Shown in pieces: positions 27,632 to 37,006 of a stretch of 64,000 nucleotides of DNA (position 1 is the first letter of the stretch; every line of letters begins with the position of its first letter). Origin of the DNA: Burkholderia sp. BCC1644. Lineage in GTDB: Bacteria; Pseudomonadota; Gammaproteobacteria; Burkholderiales; Burkholderiaceae. The position numbers were made by a program, and so were the translations under genes. Location of the stretch: assembly GCF_902833225.1 (NCBI RefSeq), contig NZ_CADFEI010000019.1, positions 1 through 64,000 of the forward strand, in the 5' to 3' direction. A model generated the notes under the pieces. It was given only the letters and a program-made list of their open reading frames with translations, was not told the DNA's origin and searched no databases.

Positions 27632-28819
27632 TCAGACCACGGTAATCGCAAGCGCGCTTTCTCGATAATGCTTCGCGGCCTTGTCGGTTTCGCCGAGATG
27701 CTCGAACAGGCGAGCGAGCGCGCGATGCGCCCGCACCTTCAGCGCCTCGTTGTCGGCCAGCTTCAGCGCCGATTCGAGGAACGACTGCGCCTTGCCCCAC
27801 AGCTGTTGCTGCTGGCAGAGGCGGCCGAGCGCGAACAGCAGGTCGGCATCGTCCGGGTGATCCTTCTTCCACCCTTCGGCCTTCTGGATCAGCGGCAGCG
27901 CATCGGCGCCGGCCGTGTCCGGGTAGCGGCGCAGCAGGCGCGCATCCCAGTTGTGCGCGAGTGCGTCCTCGACGATGCGGCGCGCTTCGTTGCGACGCTC
28001 GAGCGGCACGAGCAGGTCGGCCGCGAGATCGGCCAGACGCGGCGACTGGCGCTCGACCGGCGACAGCGACTGCCACACCTCGAGCAGCGCGTCCGGGTCG
28101 TGCCGGCGCTCGCGCAGCAGGTTTTCCGCCGCCTGCTGGCGCAGCCGCACGGCCGCGGCCGGATGCAGCGCCTCGCGCTTCTCGAGCGCCTTCGCAAGCT
28201 TCAGCACCTCGGCCCAGTTCTTCAACTGCTGCTGCGCGCGCAGCGCAACCTGCTGCGCATGAATGCGCTTGCCGCCGGCCTGCATGTCGGCCAGCGCCGC
28301 GAGCGCACCGTCGGCATCGCGCGCATCCGCGCGCATGTCGGCCGCCGCAAGCAGCCGTGCATCCTGCCACTCGGGCGCATCGACCTTCGACAGCCAGTCG
28401 TCGCGGCGCGTGTACTCGTGCATCCGGTGCGCGGCGGTGGCCGCGACGAGACTCGCGGCGCCGAGATTCGCATCGACCGTCAGCGCTTCACGCGCGGCCT
28501 TCTCCGCACGCGAGAAGCGGCCTGCGTACAGGTTCGAAATTGCGTCGCGCAGCGACGCCTGTGCCTTCTCGTTGCGCGAGCGCGCACGATACGCGGCGAC
28601 CCGCTGCGGCATGCGCCAGATGTTGCGCACGATACGCAGCAGCGCGTACATGACGATGAACAGCACGACGATGGCGATCACGAACAGGTTCAGCGACACG
28701 TCGATCCGGTACGGCGGATAGACGAGCAGCACCTGCCCCGCGTCGAAACGGCCGACGGTGGCGAGTGCCGCGGCGATCGCGAACAGGACCGCGAGCCAGA
28801 CGATTCCTCGAAGCGTCAT
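27632..28819 (-). CDS. hemY: HemY family membrane protein with TPR-like repeats
   Basis: A 395-residue proteobacterial HemY protein (not the protoporphyrinogen oxidase of the same name). Two N-terminal membrane segments (about 5-25 and 42-62) precede helical TPR-like repeats such as 'AISNLYAGRFSRAEKAAREAL' and 'LLFALGRLCQQQQLWGKAQSFLESAL'. Its role in haem biosynthesis is not clearly defined; the conserved gene order hemC-hemD-hemX-hemY is the main clue. It follows the fused hemDX gene with only 2 bp between them. Confidence 0.92.
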   Translation of the reverse strand: MTLRGIVWLAVLFAIAAALATVGRFDAGQVLLVYPPYRIDVSLNLFVIAIVVLFIVMYALLRIVRNIWRMPQRVAAYRARSRNEKAQASLRDAISNLYAGRFSRAEKAAREALTVDANLGAASLVAATAAHRMHEYTRRDDWLSKVDAPEWQDARLLAAADMRADARDADGALAALADMQAGGKRIHAQQVALRAQQQLKNWAEVLKLAKALEKREALHPAAAVRLRQQAAENLLRERRHDPDALLEVWQSLSPVERQSPRLADLAADLLVPLERRNEARRIVEDALAHNWDARLLRRYPDTAGADALPLIQKAEGWKKDHPDDADLLFALGRLCQQQQLWGKAQSFLESALKLADNEALKVRAHRALARLFEHLGETDKAAKHYRESALAITVV

Positions 28820-28821
28820 CG

Positions 28822-30792
28822 TTACCCCCGGCTCTTGAACTGCTGAACGGCGTTCAGGCTCGTGTTCAGGTTCGGCACCGCGACCGTCAGCGATGCGCCG
28901 TCAACCTGCTTGAGCAGATCCTCGACGGTCTGCGTGTCCTTCGATGCCTGGTCGAAATACTTCCCGAGCGACGCCTGCGCGGCGTGCAGGTCGGCCTTCA
29001 TCGCGCTGTCGTTGCGCGCGAGCAGCGACAGCCGCGCGGTGAGCAGGCGCAGCTTCACGTTCTCGCGCACGAAGTAGCCCTGGTCGGGCGACGCGAGCAT
29101 CGCATCCGCATTGTCGATCCGGCGCACCTGCACGAGGCCCTTCAACTGCTGGCCGAGGCCGGCCGAGAAGTCGTGCCACCACACTTTCCAGCGCGGCTCG
29201 CCGGCCACGGCCGACGAGGCGGCTTCGGCCGGCGCGGCCTTCGGCGCTTCGTGCGGGACGATCGCCTCGCCGGACAGCGGCAGCGCGTCGACCTTCGCGA
29301 TCGCGTCGTCGAGCTTGATCGCGAGGCCCGTGAGGTCGGCCGCCGGTGCGGCCTTCAGCTTTTCGATGTCCAGCGCGAGCGCCTTGCGCACCGTGACGGC
29401 CTGTGCGCTCTGCGAGGTCGCGAGACGTGCATCGGCGTTCTGCAGCGCGATCAGCGCGAGTTGCGTGTTGCCGGTCAGCTGAAGCTGCTGGCTCGCGCTC
29501 GACAGCATCTGGTCGACTTCCTCGAGCATCCATGCATCGCGGTTGCGCGACAGGTCCTGGTATTGCTGCTGCAGCGCCTGCTGCGCGCTCTGCGCGTCGG
29601 CGAGCTTGCCGTCGAGCTGCGCGAGCTGCGTGTCGACCTGGTGCGTGCTGGCGAGTGCCTGCTCGGTCTTCATGCGCGTCTCGGCCGTCTGCGCGTCGAG
29701 CGCCTTCTGGCGCGTGACGAACGTGCCGTCGAGCCGGTCGATCTTGCGGTTCAGCGCGTAGCCGCCGACACCGGCCGCGCAGCCGAGCACGACGACGACG
29801 AACCACAGCACCGCGCTGCCGCCGCGGCGCGCGGGCGGTTCGGACGCCATATAGGCGGGACGAGACGGCGGTGCGGATGCAGCGGCCGGCTGGGAAGCGA
29901 CGCTTTTGGAATCGTTGGTATCTGTCATGCGTTTAGTCACCGGTGCGGCTGTCGCCGGTTGGACGGCCTCGTCGGCCATCGTTCGAAACGCGCGGACGAT
30001 GCGCTCATCGCCCGCGCCGGTCAGCGTAATCCTATCAAAACCCAGTGCGCGCGCGGTCTGCTCGATCCGCGGGTGCGGCGTGACGAGCGGCGCATGCTTC
30101 AGCGCGTCGATCTCGGCATCGTTCAGGTGTGCCCGCGCGAGTTCGTGCAGGTTGCGTACGCCTTCGGAGCTCGTGACGAGCCACGCATGCGGCTGGCCGT
30201 CGAGCAGCGCGTGCACGCGCTCCCACGCGCCGACGCGCGGCTCCGGCACGACGCGCCGGTATGCGGCGACGAGCGTGACGTCCGCGCCAGCCTCGCGCAG
30301 CCGGTCGGCGAGCCATTCGCGCCCGCCGTCGCCGCGCACGATCAGCACGCGCCTGGCCGTCAGCGCCTGCGCGCCGCCGAACGCGGTCTCGATGCACGCG
30401 AACAGGCTTTCGGAATCGTAATGGGGCACGCCGCCGTCGGCCGGCGCCTGCGGCGCGATCACGCGATGCGCGGGCGCCGCGATGCCGTGACGCGCGAGGG
30501 CCGCGACGCTGCCGGGCCCGACCACGCCGACCGGCAGCGCGTTCGGCCAGATCGCGCCGTACTGCGCGAGCGCGCGGTCGATCGCGTTCGGCGACACGAA
30601 AATCACGAGCGCATAATCGGCGAGCGCCGCGAACGCGGCGTCGAGCGGCGCCGGATCGTCAACCGGCGCAATGTCGATCAGCGGGAATTCGAGCACGTCG
30701 CAACCGGCATCGGCGAGTTGCGACGCAAGCGCGTCGGACTGACCGTCCGGACGCGTCAGGACAGCGGTGAACGCGCGCGCGCCGCCCGCCAT
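28822..30792 (-). CDS. hemDX: Fused uroporphyrinogen-III synthase (HemD) and HemX membrane protein
   Basis: A 656-residue chain joining two usually separate proteins. Residues 1-275 are HemD, which closes hydroxymethylbilane to uroporphyrinogen III ('FTAVLTRPDGQSDALASQLADAGCDVLEFPLIDI', 'VFVSPNAID'-like segment, 'AWLVTSSEGVRNL'). After a linker, a single membrane helix (about 327-346, AVLWFVVVVLGCAAGVGGYAL) begins the HemX part, with a coiled-coil stretch (QTAETRMKTEQALASTHQVDTQLAQLDGKL) and a periplasmic C-terminal domain. The reading frame is continuous, with no stop between the parts. The start codon overlaps the hemC stop codon by one base (TGATGG). Fused hemDX occurs in Burkholderia, so this is probably genuine. 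Confidence 0.93.
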   Translation of the reverse strand: MAGGARAFTAVLTRPDGQSDALASQLADAGCDVLEFPLIDIAPVDDPAPLDAAFAALADYALVIFVSPNAIDRALAQYGAIWPNALPVGVVGPGSVAALARHGIAAPAHRVIAPQAPADGGVPHYDSESLFACIETAFGGAQALTARRVLIVRGDGGREWLADRLREAGADVTLVAAYRRVVPEPRVGAWERVHALLDGQPHAWLVTSSEGVRNLHELARAHLNDAEIDALKHAPLVTPHPRIEQTARALGFDRITLTGAGDERIVRAFRTMADEAVQPATAAPVTKRMTDTNDSKSVASQPAAASAPPSRPAYMASEPPARRGGSAVLWFVVVVLGCAAGVGGYALNRKIDRLDGTFVTRQKALDAQTAETRMKTEQALASTHQVDTQLAQLDGKLADAQSAQQALQQQYQDLSRNRDAWMLEEVDQMLSSASQQLQLTGNTQLALIALQNADARLATSQSAQAVTVRKALALDIEKLKAAPAADLTGLAIKLDDAIAKVDALPLSGEAIVPHEAPKAAPAEAASSAVAGEPRWKVWWHDFSAGLGQQLKGLVQVRRIDNADAMLASPDQGYFVRENVKLRLLTARLSLLARNDSAMKADLHAAQASLGKYFDQASKDTQTVEDLLKQVDGASLTVAVPNLNTSLNAVQQFKSRG

Positions 30793-31796
30793 CAGGCGTC
30801 GCCCTTGCCGGCGGCCTGCGAGCCCGCGAGCAGCGCCTGGACGATGTCGAGCGCGCCTTGCGCCTCGAGTTCGTCGGACACGGCACGGCCGAGCGCGAGC
30901 GCATCGGCGACGGTCATCACGGCGCCGCACTCCTCGGCCGTCAGCACGCGCTTGCCGTCGGTCGTCGACACGCGGCCCGTCAGATACAGTTCGCCCGCGC
31001 GCCACACCGCATGCGCGGCGAGCGGCACCTCGCAGCTGCCGCCGAGTGCACGCGACACCATCCGCTCGGCCTCGACCGCGAGCGCGGTCTTCGGGTCGTG
31101 CAGCGGCGCGAGCCACGCGGCGACGTCGTCGCGATGCGCGGCGATCTCGATGCCGAGCGCGCCCTGACCGGCGGCCGGCGGGCTGGCTTCGACGTCGATC
31201 AGCGTGCGGATGCGTGCGTCGAGGCCGAGGCGCTTCAGGCCGGCGGCCGCGAGGATGATCGCCGCGTAGTCGCCGCGGTCGAGCTTCGCGAGACGCGTGT
31301 CGAGGTTGCCGCGCAGCGGCAGGACGTCGAGGTGCGGATAGCGCGAACGCAGCATCGCTTCGCGGCGCAGGCTCGACGTGCCGACGACCGCGCCGGCCGG
31401 CAGCGCGTCGAGCGACGCATAGTCGTTCGACACGAATGCGTCGCGCGGGTCTTCGCGCTCCATGATCGCGGCGAGCGAGAAGCCGTCGGGCAACGCCATC
31501 GGCACATCCTTCAGCGAATGCACGGCGAGATCGGCGCGGCCGTCGGCCAGCGCGCTCTCCAGTTCCTTCACGAACAGGCCCTTGCCGCCGACCTTCGACA
31601 GCGTGCGATCGAGAATCTGATCGCCGCGGGTCGTCATCCCGAGGATTTTCACGTCACAAGCTGGATATAATTTGCGCAGCGCATCACGCACATGTTCGGC
31701 TTGCCACATCGCCAGGCGGCTCTCGCGCGAAGCAATCGTCAACGTCGCGGGCGGTTGTGCCTGTTGCGGCCCTGCCGCAGGGGTCTCGGAATTCAT
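30792..31796 (-). CDS. hemC: Hydroxymethylbilane synthase (porphobilinogen deaminase)
   Basis: A 334-residue enzyme that polymerises four porphobilinogens to hydroxymethylbilane in tetrapyrrole synthesis. It shows [30 protein letters not shown], the Asp-containing [10 protein letters not shown], and the dipyrromethane cofactor Cys255 in [10 protein letters not shown]. The start [10 protein letters not shown] is the nearest ATG giving a normal length; a longer open sequence upstream overlaps the intergenic region and lacks similarity. It leads the hemC-hemDX-hemY operon and is divergent from ppc. Confidence 0.96.
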   Translation of the reverse strand: MNSETPAAGPQQAQPPATLTIASRESRLAMWQAEHVRDALRKLYPACDVKILGMTTRGDQILDRTLSKVGGKGLFVKELESALADGRADLAVHSLKDVPMALPDGFSLAAIMEREDPRDAFVSNDYASLDALPAGAVVGTSSLRREAMLRSRYPHLDVLPLRGNLDTRLAKLDRGDYAAIILAAAGLKRLGLDARIRTLIDVEASPPAAGQGALGIEIAAHRDDVAAWLAPLHDPKTALAVEAERMVSRALGGSCEVPLAAHAVWRAGELYLTGRVSTTDGKRVLTAEECGAVMTVADALALGRAVSDELEAQGALDIVQALLAGSQAAGKGDA

Positions 31797-31945
31797 TGCT
31801 GGAACATCGAAGGACGGGATTGAAGATCGAACAATGGTAGCACGCACGCCCCGGCCCGCCCGGGCCCGGAGCCTGCGCCCGGCCTGCCCCTGCGCGGGTC
31901 GCGGCGCCGATGTGCGGATGTGCCGCACGTAGCTGGTTGCTTGAC

Positions 31946-31970
31946 CGCAGTTCCCGCAGTTTTCGCAGTT
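31946..31970 (+). repeat. Three CGCAGTT repeats with 9 bp spacing upstream of ppc
   Basis: CGCAGTT occurs at 31946-31952, 31955-31961 and 31964-31970, ending 35 bp before the ppc start codon in the hemC/ppc divergent region. The regular 9 bp spacing may reflect slippage or a regulator or RNA-binding site in the ppc leader. Confidence 0.55.
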
Positions 31971-32004
31971 CCTTTTGACTCGAGCTTTCCCAAGGAAACC
32001 CATC

Positions 32005-35000
32005 GTGAAGTCTTCCGGATCGGCGCGTACGGCGCGCCGCAATGCTGCCCTGTCCTCCTCCGACGCCTCGACGGACACCGTCGCCACCGCCGCGAACGGC
32101 CGTGCGAAAACGGCAACGAAACCGAAAGACCCGATACGTCAGACAAAACGCGTGACGAAAGCCGCCGGCTCCGCTGCCCGCAAGGCCGCCGCGCCGAAGG
32201 CCGGCACGCGGACGCGCGAAGACAAGGACCGTCCGCTGTTCGAAGACATCCGCTTCCTCGGCCGCCTGCTGGGCGACGTCGTGCGCGAGCAGGAAGGCGA
32301 TACGGTGTTCGACGTCGTCGAGACGATCCGCCAGACCGCGGTCAAGTTCCGCCGCGAGGACGACAACGAAGCCGCGCAGACGCTCGAGAAGAAGCTGCGC
32401 AAGCTGACGCCGGAGCAGACGGTGAGCGTCGTGCGCGCGTTCAGCTATTTCTCGCATCTCGCGAACATCGCGGAAGACCGCCATCACAACCGCCGCCGCC
32501 GCATCCACGCGCTGGCCGGCTCCGCGTCGCAACCGGGCACGGTCGCGTACGCGCTCGAACAGCTGAAGACGACCGGCAACGCATCGAAGCGCCTGCTGCA
32601 GCGCTTCTTCGACGATGCGCTGATCGTGCCGGTGCTGACCGCGCACCCGACCGAAGTCCAGCGCAAGAGCATCCTCGACGCGCAGCACGACATCGCGCGC
32701 CTGCTCGCCGAGCGCGACCAGGAACTGACCGCGCGCGAGCGCCAGTACAACGAAGCGATGCTGCGCGCACGCGTCACCGCGCTGTGGCAGACCCGCATGC
32801 TGCGCGACGCGCGCCTGACGGTCGGCGACGAGATCGAGAACGCGCTGTCGTACTACCGCGCGACCTTCCTCGACGAGCTGCCCGCGCTGTACGGCGACAT
32901 CGAGGCCGCGCTCGCCGAGCACGGCCTGTCCGCCCGCGTGCCCGCATTCTTCCAGATGGGCAGCTGGATCGGCGGCGACCGCGACGGCAACCCGAACGTG
33001 ACCGCGCCGACGCTCGAGGAAGCGATCAACCGCCAGGCCGCGGTGATCCTCGAGCACTACCTGGAACAGGTGCACAAGCTCGGCGCCGAGCTGTCGGTAT
33101 CGAACCTGCTCGTCGGCGCGAACGACGCGGTGAAGGCGCTCGCGGCCGCATCGCCCGACCAGTCGCCGCACCGCGTCGACGAACCGTATCGCCGCGCGCT
33201 GATCGGCATCTACACGCGCCTCGCCGCGAGCGCGCGCGTGCGTCTTGGCGAAGGCACGGTGCCCGTGCGCAGCGCGGGCCGCGGCGCGCCGCCCGTGCGC
33301 GCGATCCCGTATGCGGATTCCGAAGCGTTCGTCGCCGACCTGAAGGTGCTGACGGCGTCGCTCGACGAACACCACGGCACGTCGCTCGCCGCACCGCGCC
33401 TCGCGCCGCTCGTGCGCGCGGCCGAGGTGTTCGGCTTCCATCTGGCGAGCATCGACCTGCGCCAGAGCTCCGACATCCATGAAGCGGTGGTCGCCGAGCT
33501 GTTCGCGCGCGCGGGCGTCGAGGCCGACTACGCGGCGCTCGCCGAAGAAGACAAGCTGCGCGTGCTGCTCGCCGCGCTCGCCGACCCGCGCCCGCTGCGC
33601 TCGCCGTACTTCGAATACTCGGCGCTCGCGCAGAGCGAGCTCGGCGTGTTCGAGAAGGCGCGCGAAGTCCGCGCGCAATTCGGCGCGCGCGCGGTGCGCA
33701 ACTACATCATCTCGCACACGGAAACCGTCAGCGACCTCGTCGAAGTCCTGCTGCTGCAGAAAGAGACGGGCCTGCTCGAAGGCGCGCTCGGCGTGCCGGG
33801 CGGCGAGGCGAGGAACAGCCTGATGGTGATCCCGCTGTTCGAGACGATTCCCGACCTGCGCGACGCCGCGCGCATCATGCGCGAATACTTCGCACTGCCG
33901 GGCATCGACGCGCTGATCGCGCACCAGGGCGCCGAGCAGGAAGTGATGCTCGGCTACTCGGACAGCAACAAGGACGGCGGCTTCCTCACGTCGAACTGGG
34001 AGCTGTATCGTGCGGAGCTCGCGCTCGTCGACCTGTTCCGCGACCGCAAGATCACGCTGCGGCTGTTCCACGGCCGTGGCGGCACGGTCGGCCGCGGCGG
34101 TGGCCCGACCTACCAGGCGATCCTGTCGCAGCCGCCGGGCACCGTGAACGGCCAGATCCGCCTGACCGAACAGGGCGAGGTGATCGCGAGCAAGTTCGCG
34201 AACCCCGAGATCGGCCGCCGCAACCTGGAGACCGTCGTCGCCGCGACGCTCGAGGCATCGCTGCTGCCGCAGTCGAACGCGCCCGCGCAACTGCCCGTGT
34301 TCGAAGCCGCGATGCAGACGCTGTCCGATTCGGCGATGGCCGCGTACCGCGCGCTCGTCTATGAAACCCCGGGCTTCACCGACTACTTCTTCTCGTCGAC
34401 GCCGATCACCGAGATCGCCGAGCTGAACATCGGCAGCCGCCCGGCGTCGCGCAAGCTGCAGGATCCGAAGCAGCGCAAGATCGAGGATCTGCGCGCGATC
34501 CCGTGGGGCTTCTCGTGGGGCCAGTGCCGGCTGCTGCTGACGGGCTGGTACGGCTTCGGCAGCGCGGTGAGCGCGTATCTCGACAGCGCGCAGGACGACG
34601 CCGAACGCACGAAGCGCGTCACGCTGCTGAAGAAGATGAACAAGACCTGGCCGTTCTTCTCGAACCTGATGTCGAACATGGACATGGTGCTCGCGAAAAC
34701 CGATCTCGCGGTCGCGTCGCGTTACGCGCAGCTCGTGTCCGACCGCAAGCTGCGCAAGCACGTGTTCGAGCGGATCGTCGCGGAATGGGAGCGCACGTCG
34801 CAGGCGCTCGCGGAAATCACCGGGCACGAAGGCCGCCTCGCGACCAACCCGCTGCTCGCGCGCTCGATCAAGAACCGCTTCCCGTATCTCGATCCGCTGA
34901 ACCACCTGCAGGTCGAGCTGATCAAGCGTCACCGCGCGGGCGACACGAACGCGCGGCTGCGCCGCGGGATTCACCTGACCATCAACGGGATCGCGGCGGG

Positions 35001-35019
35001 CCTGCGCAACACCGGCTGA
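32005..35019 (+). CDS. ppc: Phosphoenolpyruvate carboxylase
   Basis: A 1004-residue enzyme that carboxylates PEP to oxaloacetate, replenishing the TCA cycle. Active-site segments are [13 protein letters not shown] (catalytic His), [16 protein letters not shown] and the glycine loop [15 protein letters not shown]; the C-terminus is [11 protein letters not shown] chose the GTG at 32005 ([16 protein letters not shown]) because AAGGAAA sits about 7 bp upstream; a TTG at 31975 is possible but lacks a good site. The first 75 or so residues are a Lys/Ala/Arg-rich low-complexity extension not found in E. coli Ppc (883 residues), which largely explains the extra length. It is divergent from hemC. Confidence 0.95.
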   Translation: MKSSGSARTARRNAALSSSDASTDTVATAANGRAKTATKPKDPIRQTKRVTKAAGSAARKAAAPKAGTRTREDKDRPLFEDIRFLGRLLGDVVREQEGDTVFDVVETIRQTAVKFRREDDNEAAQTLEKKLRKLTPEQTVSVVRAFSYFSHLANIAEDRHHNRRRRIHALAGSASQPGTVAYALEQLKTTGNASKRLLQRFFDDALIVPVLTAHPTEVQRKSILDAQHDIARLLAERDQELTARERQYNEAMLRARVTALWQTRMLRDARLTVGDEIENALSYYRATFLDELPALYGDIEAALAEHGLSARVPAFFQMGSWIGGDRDGNPNVTAPTLEEAINRQAAVILEHYLEQVHKLGAELSVSNLLVGANDAVKALAAASPDQSPHRVDEPYRRALIGIYTRLAASARVRLGEGTVPVRSAGRGAPPVRAIPYADSEAFVADLKVLTASLDEHHGTSLAAPRLAPLVRAAEVFGFHLASIDLRQSSDIHEAVVAELFARAGVEADYAALAEEDKLRVLLAALADPRPLRSPYFEYSALAQSELGVFEKAREVRAQFGARAVRNYIISHTETVSDLVEVLLLQKETGLLEGALGVPGGEARNSLMVIPLFETIPDLRDAARIMREYFALPGIDALIAHQGAEQEVMLGYSDSNKDGGFLTSNWELYRAELALVDLFRDRKITLRLFHGRGGTVGRGGGPTYQAILSQPPGTVNGQIRLTEQGEVIASKFANPEIGRRNLETVVAATLEASLLPQSNAPAQLPVFEAAMQTLSDSAMAAYRALVYETPGFTDYFFSSTPITEIAELNIGSRPASRKLQDPKQRKIEDLRAIPWGFSWGQCRLLLTGWYGFGSAVSAYLDSAQDDAERTKRVTLLKKMNKTWPFFSNLMSNMDMVLAKTDLAVASRYAQLVSDRKLRKHVFERIVAEWERTSQALAEITGHEGRLATNPLLARSIKNRFPYLDPLNHLQVELIKRHRAGDTNARLRRGIHLTINGIAAGLRNTG

Positions 35020-35062
35020 TCCGCATGCGGCGCGGGCACGCGCCGCGCCGGCCGGCATCGTG

Positions 35063-35101
35063 AAAGCCGCGATACGCGAACGTGCGTATCGCGGCTTTTT
35101 T
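35063..35101 (+). terminator. Intrinsic terminator after ppc
   Basis: AAAGCCGCGATACGC (35063-35077) pairs with GCGTATCGCGGCTTT (35084-35098) and runs into six T residues. A strong terminator between convergent ppc and the methyltransferase gene. Confidence 0.9.
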
Positions 35102-35124
35102 CATGCCACTGCGCGCCGCATCGT

Positions 35125-35877
35125 TCAATGCGCGTCGATCAGCAGCGCGTCGTGCTCGAACGATCCGTCGGGCTGCACCGCGTAGTAGGCCCGCACCTCG
35201 TCGGGCGCATGCGCCCACAGCGCGCGAATGCCGGTCACGCTGTCGGCCGGCGTGCGGATACGTGCGACCCACGTATCGAAATCGATCGGCAGCCGCCAGC
35301 GGCTGTGCACCTGCGCGGCGAAACCGGCCTCGCGGAACATCGCGAGCCATTCATCGGCCCGGTAGTCGCGCACGTGCGACGCGTCGCGCAGCACTTCCGC
35401 GGCCTGCAGGTACGTGTCGAGGAGCGGGTGATCGTTGCCGGCGATGTCGATCATCAGCACGCGGCCGCCCGGCTTCAGCACGCGGCGCACCTCGGCGAGC
35501 GCCGCGCGCATGTCATGCCAGTGGTGCGCGCTCATCCGGCTCACGACCCAGTCGAACGTCGCCATGTCGAACGGCAGCCGCTCGGCCGGCCCCTGCTGCG
35601 TGCGGATGTTCGCGAGCCCGCGCTCGCGCGCGGCAGCATCGACGGTCGCGAGCATCGGCGCGGCGAGATCGTAGGCGACCACGTCGTGCACGTGCGGCGC
35701 GACCGCGAAGCTCGCGTGGCCGGCACCGCAGCCGAGATCGAGCACCGCGGCATCGGGCGTCGCGCGCACCGCGTCGGCGAGCGTCTGCAGGTCGGCGCCC
35801 GTCGCATGGACCGTGCTCGTCAGATAGGCGGCGGCCGTCGTGCCGAATGCGTCGGCGACCTGGTCGTGGTGTTTCAT
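35125..35877 (-). CDS. Class I SAM-dependent methyltransferase (UbiE-like)
   Basis: A 250-residue methyltransferase. Motif I is AVLDLGCGAGHASFAVA (about 44-60), followed by VVAYDLAAPML, 'GPAERLPFDMATFDWVVSRMSAHHW' and 'VLKPGGRVLMIDIAGND', the classical ubiE/small-molecule pattern. The substrate is unknown. The ATG at 35877 has AAAGGAG upstream; an earlier in-frame ATG would add eight basic residues and is less likely. It is divergent from an XRE-type regulator, and the shared region carries a palindrome, so the regulator may control it. Confidence 0.9.
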   Translation of the reverse strand: MKHHDQVADAFGTTAAAYLTSTVHATGADLQTLADAVRATPDAAVLDLGCGAGHASFAVAPHVHDVVAYDLAAPMLATVDAAARERGLANIRTQQGPAERLPFDMATFDWVVSRMSAHHWHDMRAALAEVRRVLKPGGRVLMIDIAGNDHPLLDTYLQAAEVLRDASHVRDYRADEWLAMFREAGFAAQVHSRWRLPIDFDTWVARIRTPADSVTGIRALWAHAPDEVRAYYAVQPDGSFEHDALLIDAH

Positions 35878-35987
35878 CGTTCGCTCCTTTCTCTTGCGCA
35901 ATCGGCCGGCATGGCTGCGTCAGCGCGTTCCGGCCCCATGCAACACGTTTTGTGGGACGCCCGCTGCCCTGCCAGCGCGCGAGCCGC

Positions 35988-35993
35988 TACAAT
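35988..35993 (+). promoter_or_regulatory. Candidate -10 element of the XRE regulator gene
   Basis: TACAAT, of the TANAAT type seen before other genes here, lies about 100 bp before the start codon and 11 bp upstream of a palindrome at 36005-36016. Confidence 0.4.
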
Positions 35994-36002
35994 AGGCCCG
36001 CA

Positions 36003-36018
36003 CCTGTACCAGTACAAG
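36003..36018. promoter_or_regulatory. Palindromic operator candidate in the methyltransferase/XRE divergent region
   Basis: TGTAC-CA-GTACA (36005-36016) is a perfect palindrome apart from its centre and extends imperfectly one to two bases each side. It lies where transcription from the TACAAT element would start. It could be the binding site of the XRE regulator. Confidence 0.5.
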
Positions 36019-36093
36019 TTAAGCAATTATTCTGGTATTCGATCCACCAGTCTGAACGTTGCCGCGTTGCCGCGTCCCTTTCGCCGTTTCCGC

Positions 36094-36903
36094 ATGAACC
36101 AGCCGCCCTCCGCCTCCGTCCCGCCGCTCGACGCCACGCCCGCCCGTGCCCTCGGCGAATTCATCCGTGCCCATCGCGAGCGGCTGTCGCCGCAGGCCGT
36201 CGGGCTGCCGCCCGGCCCGCGCCGCCGCACGCCGGGGCTGCGGCGCGAGGAAGTCGCGCAGCTGTGCGGCGTCAGCCCGACCTGGTACACGTGGATCGAA
36301 CAGGGCCGCCCGGTGTCGGCATCGGCCGACGCACTCGCCCGGATCGCCGTCGCGCTGCAGCTGTCGAAGGCGGAGCGCGCGTACCTGTTCGAGCTGGCCG
36401 CGCAGCGCGACCCGGCCGAACCCGATGTCGCAGGCGGCGACCTGCCGCCGACGCTCGCCGCGACCGTCGCGGCGATCGCAACGCCCGCGTACGTGCTCGA
36501 CCGGCAATGGAACGCGCTCGCATGGAACGCGCCGGCCGCCGCGCTCTTTTCCGGCTGGCTCGACGGCGAGCACGACCGCAACCTGCTGCGCTTCACGTTC
36601 ATGTCGCCGGCCGCGCGCACGCTGATCGTCGACTGGGAAACCCGCGCGCGGCGGCTCGCGGCCGAATTCCGCGCCGATTCGATCCGTCACCTGACCGACG
36701 CGCCGACGCGCGCGCTGATCGACGCGCTGACCGCCGGCAGCGACGCCTTCGCGCAGTACTGGGCGTCGCAGGACGTGTTCGAACGCGAAGGCGGGCTGCG
36801 CGAATTCGACCATCCGGCCGACGGCCGCCTCGTGTACCAGCAGATCACGCTGAAGCCCGCGCACCGCGAGGACCTGAAGCTCGTCGTGCTGGTACGCGAC
36901 TGA
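36094..36903 (+). CDS. XRE-family regulator with MmyB-like ligand domain
   Basis: A 269-residue regulator. The N-terminal helix-turn-helix is of the form '[47 protein letters not shown]' (about 45-95), typical of actinobacterial and proteobacterial MmyB-type proteins. The C-terminal part (about 120-269) matches the MmyB-like PAS-type ligand domain ('[24 protein letters not shown]', '[20 protein letters not shown]'). The ligand is unknown; some relatives bind fatty acids. It is divergent from a methyltransferase gene and probably represses it, as is common for this family. Confidence 0.9.
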   Translation: MNQPPSASVPPLDATPARALGEFIRAHRERLSPQAVGLPPGPRRRTPGLRREEVAQLCGVSPTWYTWIEQGRPVSASADALARIAVALQLSKAERAYLFELAAQRDPAEPDVAGGDLPPTLAATVAAIATPAYVLDRQWNALAWNAPAAALFSGWLDGEHDRNLLRFTFMSPAARTLIVDWETRARRLAAEFRADSIRHLTDAPTRALIDALTAGSDAFAQYWASQDVFEREGGLREFDHPADGRLVYQQITLKPAHREDLKLVVLVRD

Positions 36904-36947
36904 GCGGGCCGGCCCGCGCGGGCCACGGCCGGCAGGCCCGCGAATGT

Positions 36948-36953
36948 TAGAAT
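36948..36953 (+). promoter_or_regulatory. Candidate -10 element of argH
   Basis: TAGAAT lies 54 bp before the argH start codon. No clear -35 is visible. Confidence 0.4.
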
Positions 36954-37006
36954 TGCAGGATTCCCTCGGCGGCGCACGCCGCCCAACTCCCCTTCGAAGA
37001 ATCGCC

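Noticed and set aside
31684-35058. A 1124-codon open frame antisense to ppc and running into the hemC region
   Set aside because: No recognisable domain, skewed Arg/Ala/Val composition, and it spans the divergent promoter region; explained by the high GC content at third codon positions.
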